Source: Wenzhouxiangellaceae bacterium (GTDB lineage Bacteria; Pseudomonadota; Gammaproteobacteria; Xanthomonadales; Wenzhouxiangellaceae). Taken from it: DNA of 33,112 nt. The translations under genes and the position numbers were made by a program. The stretch covers positions 1 to 33,112 of the forward strand of contig REEQ01000046.1 in assembly GCA_007695005.1 (NCBI GenBank). Reading direction: 5' to 3'. Positions 31,496-33,112 of the stretch are shown here, piece by piece (position 1 is the first letter of the stretch; every line of letters starts with the position of its first letter). A model generated the notes under the pieces. The model saw only the letters and a program-made list of their open reading frames with translations, ran no database searches and was not told the origin of the DNA.

Positions 31496-32032
31496 ATGAA
31501 GAATCGATGGCAAAGTATAGGGCTCCTTATCGTGATTCTTGCCGTGACTGCCGGTTGTGAGCGCGGCACACGCGACCTTGAGCACTGGGTCGCAGAAACA
31601 TTGAGAACACCCGCAGGGGACATTGACCCGATTCCGCCGGTCGTCACGCCGGAAATCGTGAGCTACGTAGCCTACGATCTGCGTGATCCATTTCAGCGAC
31701 GGGTAGCACGTGCGGATGAAGCAGAAAGTGATTTGCTTGCCGGTGCAAATGGGGTAAGACCCGACCCGGACCGGCGCCGCGAATTTCTTGAAGGATTCCC
31801 TCTTGACACGCTAAGGATGGTCGGAACTTTCGAGCTTGAAGGTGTGAACTATGCGCTGATTCGTGATAACGATAACGTTGTTCATCGGGTCGCAGAGGGC
31901 AACTACATGGGCAGTAATCACGGTCGGGTTGTACGAGTTAGATCAGATCGGGTAGAGCTGGTGGAGTTGTACGAAGATCCTCGTGGGGGATGGGTAGAGC
32001 GTCGGGCGCAATTAGTAATGGCCGAAAGCTAA
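31496..32032 (+). CDS. pilP: Type IV pilus lipoprotein PilP
   Basis: The 178-residue lipoprotein has a signal helix ending VTAGC with lipidated Cys21. Its disordered N-part includes the conserved YDLRDPFQRR motif (about 60-69), which binds PilNO, followed by the beta-sandwich HR domain (EGFPLDTLRMVGTFELEG, YALIRDNDNVVHRVAEGNYMG, GRVVRV) that contacts the PilQ secretin. It lies three bases after pilO and before pilQ in the same run. Confidence 0.95.
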   Translation: MKNRWQSIGLLIVILAVTAGCERGTRDLEHWVAETLRTPAGDIDPIPPVVTPEIVSYVAYDLRDPFQRRVARADEAESDLLAGANGVRPDPDRRREFLEGFPLDTLRMVGTFELEGVNYALIRDNDNVVHRVAEGNYMGSNHGRVVRVRSDRVELVELYEDPRGGWVERRAQLVMAES

Positions 32033-32099
32033 TGAAAGGCTTAACGGCAAGGATCCGAAAAGAGTGATTAACAACATGGAAAAATTTTGGGCCATGAAT

Positions 32100-32104
32100 G
32101 GGAG
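32100..32104 (+). promoter_or_regulatory. Shine-Dalgarno candidate deciding the pilQ start
   Basis: GGGAG lies seven bases before the ATG at 32112. In-frame ATGs at 32076 and 32094 lack a comparable site. Confidence 0.5.
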
Positions 32105-32111
32105 AATCGTG

Positions 32112-33112
32112 ATGACCGGCAATGGCAAGGCCATAGTGCTCCTGATTGGGCTGTGCTGGCTATTCTCTTCAGCGCAGGCAACGGAGGTGACAGACGTAAG
32201 AGTCGAAACGGGAGATGGCCAGATCCGGTTCGTTCTTGATACTGACTCAGCGCCTCCTGATCCGACCGTGTTCGTGACTGAACAGCCACCAAGAATAGTC
32301 TTGGAGCTACCGGGAACTTCGACTCGACTTCGTGGTGACAGGGTCGCGGTTGGTGTCGGCCCTGCACAAAGTTACATGGCGTTGAGCGCAGGCGGTCGCA
32401 CGAGACTTGTTGTAGATCTGAATCGCTCGGTGTCTTATACGGTCGATGTTGGGTCAAATCGAGTGACTCTGGCAATTGACGCAGGTTCAGCTGGTACCCG
32501 CCCTGCTGCGACTCAGATGGGCCAGTCGTCTTTCGAGATTTCTGGCATCGACTTTCGTCGCGGAGCTGACGGGGAGAGCCGGGTGCTCATCGACCTGAAC
32601 CAGTCTGGCGTCAACATGACAGTCAACGAGCGCGCGAATGGTCTGAGAATCGACCTGTTTGATACCCGATTACCACCGCACCTTTTCCAACGGCTTGACG
32701 TGTCAGATTTCGCTACACCCGTTCAGTTCATCACGCCGGAGCAGCGCGGTGAAAACGTCCGCCTCCAACTTGACGTTTCCGGTCTTTACCAGCACATGGC
32801 TTACCAGACTGCCGACCGGCTCGTGATCGAAGTAGCTCGCCAGCAGATCGAGCCGGAGCGTGATCGCGAGCTGCGCTTTTTCGAAGAACGTGAGTATGAA
32901 GGCAGCCGGGTGACCCTGAATTTTCAGGATATCCAGGTGCGTTCGGTACTGCAGCTGATTGCCGATGTCTCTGACCTGAATGTCGTGGTGTCCGATTCGG
33001 TCAGTGGCTCGCTGACCCTGCGCCTGACCAACGTGCCCTGGGACCAGGCGCTGGACATCATCCTGGAGACCAAGAATCTGGATATGCGCCGCTCCGGCAA
33101 CGTGATCTGGAT
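32112..33112 (+). CDS. pilQ: Type IV pilus secretin PilQ, 3' truncated by the window
   Basis: The frame stays open to the last base, so only the first ~333 residues are visible. From the ATG at 32112 it starts with a signal peptide (MTGNGKAIVLLIGLCWLFS, cleavage after SAQA). AMIN domain 1 (EVTDVRVETGDGQIRFVLD) and AMIN domain 2 (FEISGIDFRRGADGESRVLID), which bind peptidoglycan, follow. Then comes the secretin N0/STN start (RVTLNFQDIQVRSVLQLIAD, LRLTNVPWDQALDIIL). In-frame ATGs at 32076 and 32094 would extend the n-region. The outer-membrane beta-barrel pore lies beyond the window. It follows pilP in the operon. The first part uses AT-richer codons; the last ~150 bases return to the high-GC style of the window. 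Confidence 0.93.
   Translation, partial: MTGNGKAIVLLIGLCWLFSSAQATEVTDVRVETGDGQIRFVLDTDSAPPDPTVFVTEQPPRIVLELPGTSTRLRGDRVAVGVGPAQSYMALSAGGRTRLVVDLNRSVSYTVDVGSNRVTLAIDAGSAGTRPAATQMGQSSFEISGIDFRRGADGESRVLIDLNQSGVNMTVNERANGLRIDLFDTRLPPHLFQRLDVSDFATPVQFITPEQRGENVRLQLDVSGLYQHMAYQTADRLVIEVARQQIEPERDRELRFFEEREYEGSRVTLNFQDIQVRSVLQLIADVSDLNVVVSDSVSGSLTLRLTNVPWDQALDIILETKNLDMRRSGNVIW

Overview
The window is a compact, GC-rich chromosomal segment from a gammaproteobacterium. A fused aspartate kinase/diaminopimelate decarboxylase, a Clp-type CRP-family regulator and the divergent mrcA / pilMNOPQ arrangement together suggest a Xanthomonadales/Wenzhouxiangella-like lineage. This assignment rests on recognised families and synteny, not on a database search. 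I found no rRNA, tRNA, CRISPR array, insertion sequence or phage gene.

Layout. 1-713: 3' end of a probable membrane acyltransferase, then a hairpin-rich gap with a REP-like palindrome. 714-3317 (-): lysC-lysA fusion. 3419-6586 (+): a three-gene phospho-signalling cluster of PP2C phosphatase, tail-anchored FHA protein and a membrane Ser/Thr kinase whose sensor and HAMP follow the kinase domain. 6607-7278 (-): Clp/CRP-like regulator, divergent from speD (7473-8264, +). 8314-13007 (-): a YhaO/YhaN (SbcD/SbcC-like) nuclease-ATPase pair with a 4-base start/stop overlap; the ATPase carries a long unassigned C-terminal extension. 13077-15550: a small lipoprotein convergent with the ABC-F ATPase YheS. 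15643-18116: YgjP-like metallopeptidase, SDF-family symporter and PAP2 phosphatase. 18117-18294 holds a dispersed-type inverted repeat. 18295-19360: queD and, divergent across a perfect inverted repeat, an unusual ACT-like protein with a Pro-Glu repeat coded by a hexanucleotide microsatellite. 19367-22182: inorganic pyrophosphatase between two methyltransferases, one with an N-terminal beta-sandwich-like domain. 22149-25041 (-): prmA coupled to an exported DUF4438 protein, preceded by a Tyr/Trp-rich lipoprotein. 25188-26521: DUF4389 protein with an AlgP/histone-H1-like Lys-rich tail, and a conserved hypothetical downstream of mrcA. 26529-29012 (-): mrcA (PBP1A). 29234 to the end (+): pilM-pilN-pilO-pilP-pilQ, with pilQ running off the window.

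How the genes fit together. Most are housekeeping: lysine/DAP and peptidoglycan synthesis (lysC-lysA, mrcA), polyamines (speD), queuosine (queD), translation (prmA, yheS), phosphate metabolism (ppa) and twitching motility (pilM-Q). The parts most worth a second look are the PP2C/FHA/kinase module with its reversed kinase architecture, the YhaN extension, the exported DUF4438 protein tied to prmA, the PE-repeat ACT-like gene with its symmetric divergent promoter, and a drop in GC across pilN to mid-pilQ. Nothing here is a clear new defence or mobile system. Many start codons below were moved from the longest open frame to an internal ATG supported by family alignment or a Shine-Dalgarno sequence; this is stated per gene.
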